Shown piece by piece: positions 52,901-55,900 of a stretch of 64,000 nucleotides of DNA. Positions within the stretch are counted from its first letter, which is position 1. Each line of letters opens with the position of its first letter. Position numbers and translations under genes: made by a program. This DNA comes from Acanthopleura granulata (taxonomy: Eukaryota; Mollusca; Polyplacophora; Chitonida; Chitonidae), in the NCBI GenBank assembly GCA_016165875.1, contig JABBOT010000010.1, positions 11,435,700-11,499,699 of the forward strand, written 5' to 3'. The notes below the pieces were generated by a model. It was not told where the DNA came from, ran no database searches, and worked only from the letters and a program-made list of their open reading frames with translations.

Positions 52901-55900
52901 AACGAAATTTGATACATTATACCGCGCCCAATATGTTTGTTATTACCGACTTGTCACTTTTGAGGCGTTTAAATCTCAACTTACTTTCACATCTGTATTG
53001 TATATGTCGGGTACGTATGGGTATCGGTCCGAATCATTCTGGAATATGACATCTTCGTTGTAATTCCCTGAAAAATGATTTAAGACGCTTGACATAACCA
53101 CTCGCACTCGATATCCTGGTTTAAAAGCCTCGTGGTCTGATCTCCAGTCTTTCGATGTGAAATCGGGTCTGTGTATTCGGCAAAACCGCAATAAGTAATG
53201 ATCCAAATACACTACTGTACAACTATTGATCTTCTGTATTCAGCCTGCGAAGCAATATTCATTGAGTATGGCAAACACACGGCCTTCCATGGTGGATGAT
53301 TTTAAAATATGGCGGCCGAGAATCAAGCAGACGTAGGGCCGGTGAAGAATGAAAGCACCACAAAAACAAAATGAAAGCCACCACAAATCTAACACTGTGA
53401 AAACAATCAAAATGACGCTAAGTCACTTAAAATATTCAATTAAAGTAAACCTACACGCGAAGGAGACAAAAATGACATTTTTAAATGTTTAATTCATTTT
53501 ACTGAATTGCTACTTCAAATCTCCTCACTATAATACTTCTAAAAAGAACATGTAGCAAAACTGAACACCAGGAAGGTAAAATCTGTACATCATTTTTAGA
53601 ACTATTCACTGTTAGTTGTACTTTGGTCAACAACTTACGGTCCGACAGTTGCAAAATTGTCATGATTGTATATTGCATTGCTATGCGTTCCTATAAAATA
53701 CATAGAAAGAACAACCAATTTTAATGTATATACCGTCTTTCGCTCTCTTCAAGGTACATTGCTATTTGTGAACCTCTCAAGGCGAAGTCATACTGCACCA
53801 TGAAAATTGCTCGGAACTGTACACTTCTACTTTGGTTGATATGCATGATGGTTTGCATTCCTGTGGTGTTTTTGGTGGTAAGTACCTATTCAGCATCGAT
53901 TGCTTGCAGATCGTGCCACCAGACAGGATTGAATATATGATTATGGTTTAACTCCAGGACAGCAATATTTCAGCCATATCGTGGTGGTATTGGATGGAAA
54001 GCCAGCAATACAGGTTAAAATACCTCTTCTGTTTCTTTGCAAGCACAGTACGGATTTCTTTAATAGATACGTTCGATTTCTAAGGTGCACGATCACATTA
54101 TGTTTGGGTTATATTGCATATTTTTCAATATCTAGAGTTGTCAATGTCTCATTTGTGCAAGTTCAAAGAACAACTGCCCACACCTTATCCTTGTAAGATT
54201 TTAAGACCCTCCTCCCTGTCTTCTTCAACAAAGTAAATTAGCATTTAATATTCATCTACGTAAATTTAACAAATCCGTTAGAGAACAGCATATAATTCAG
54301 CAAAGTTGCACCGAACGTAAAGCTGATTATTCCGTTTTAGAACAGCAAGTCCCATTTCTTTGTCTTCCATTTATCTTTAATATTTCCGACCGAGGACAGA
54401 GCAAGACGGTTGGTCGCACTACGTCTTTTTTCTGGGCATGCCCAACAAGCAGTGATATGCATTGACTCTTTATCTTGCTTATTAAGAACAATAATGGGCC
54501 CCATGCAGCTAGATGGGAAATCGTGCCCCTGTCGATCAGGGCGACCTGGGACAGATCTTCTTCCGAATGACGCGAGGGCATCCCGGTATACAGCAAGACA
54601 TATATATTATGTCTTGCTGTGCAAAAGGCCAGCAACGAAACTATCCGTTTCTAACAATGAGTGCGCACAGAATTTTTTTCCATAAAATCTCTTTTATCTA
54701 TATAAACTTGATATAGAACAAATTTTGTCTTACGAATTATATCGTGAATATATGCCTGGGACTTCATAAGTTCACCTTAATATATATCCTCTAAACACAT
54801 GTAATCGCCTTTCACCAGAATGCAAGTTTTCGATATGTAAGGGTACCACTAATCTGAGGGGGGAATGGCACATACAAGATGAAATAAAGAAACATCAAAA
54901 CGCTTGAATAAGTTCAGTGCATATAATTCAACAAAATAAACAACCAGTACAACTTTCAATTCTATACAAGAACAATACAGATTCTTAGAGATTACCGTCC
55001 AAATCCTGATGAAATATTGAACTTTCAAAGGCGAGGCGGCCCACGTAAATAACGAAGTCCACAGTTCATGGGAATTCTTAAATCGAAAGAAGACATTGGC
55101 TTACAAGTAACGAACGGTAGTAGGTACAGCACGCCAACGATGGGTTATCAAACGGCTCGTCTAAGTGCACATTCCGGAACGGAAAGACGATATTCTGAGT
55201 CAAAAGTCACCTTATCTGTAAAACTGGGATGAAAAGTACGTAATTGCACAAAGAGACAACGAGCGACGCAAGCTCCAGAATAACTTCTGAGACAAAAATA
55301 GCAAGTGGCGAAACAGAAGATCTAGTGCTACGTACAGTATGACGAATGTCGAAAGACATGAATTCCTATTCTCCAATAACAATCCCAGCAAAAGTGATCT
55401 CCAGTCGGCTTGAGTAAATATGGTTGCGCGTTTCTAACCACTTATGTCGCTTATATTTACAGACTAACACATAGAACATTCCATATAGTTTGATACAAAA
55501 CATGTTTACAACACCCGTACAACCTTCCAGAATGTAGCTCTATGTACAATGACGCGAAACTTCTGAACACAGTGGCCTCGATAACGCACTACTGAATTAC
55601 AGTGTAGGCTATAACGTATAAAGGTCACAATCTATGTCAGACTCTGATCCGATAAGAATGCCAAAGGCAGAAAGAGCAAAATATGATATTTTAAGGACAG
55701 GATTAACAACACTAAGGTAAAACCTATTACCTGGCGTGTTGAAACGGATTGATAACGGCGACATATTTTTGGCGGCAATGACCTTTGATTGGAAGTATAT
55801 ACCCTTTATCATCCATGCATGATTGTTATGCTTGGAAACATATCTAAGATATACGTTTCCAAATTATGAGCAAACAAAACTTGTCCGTTACCTGGCTTAA

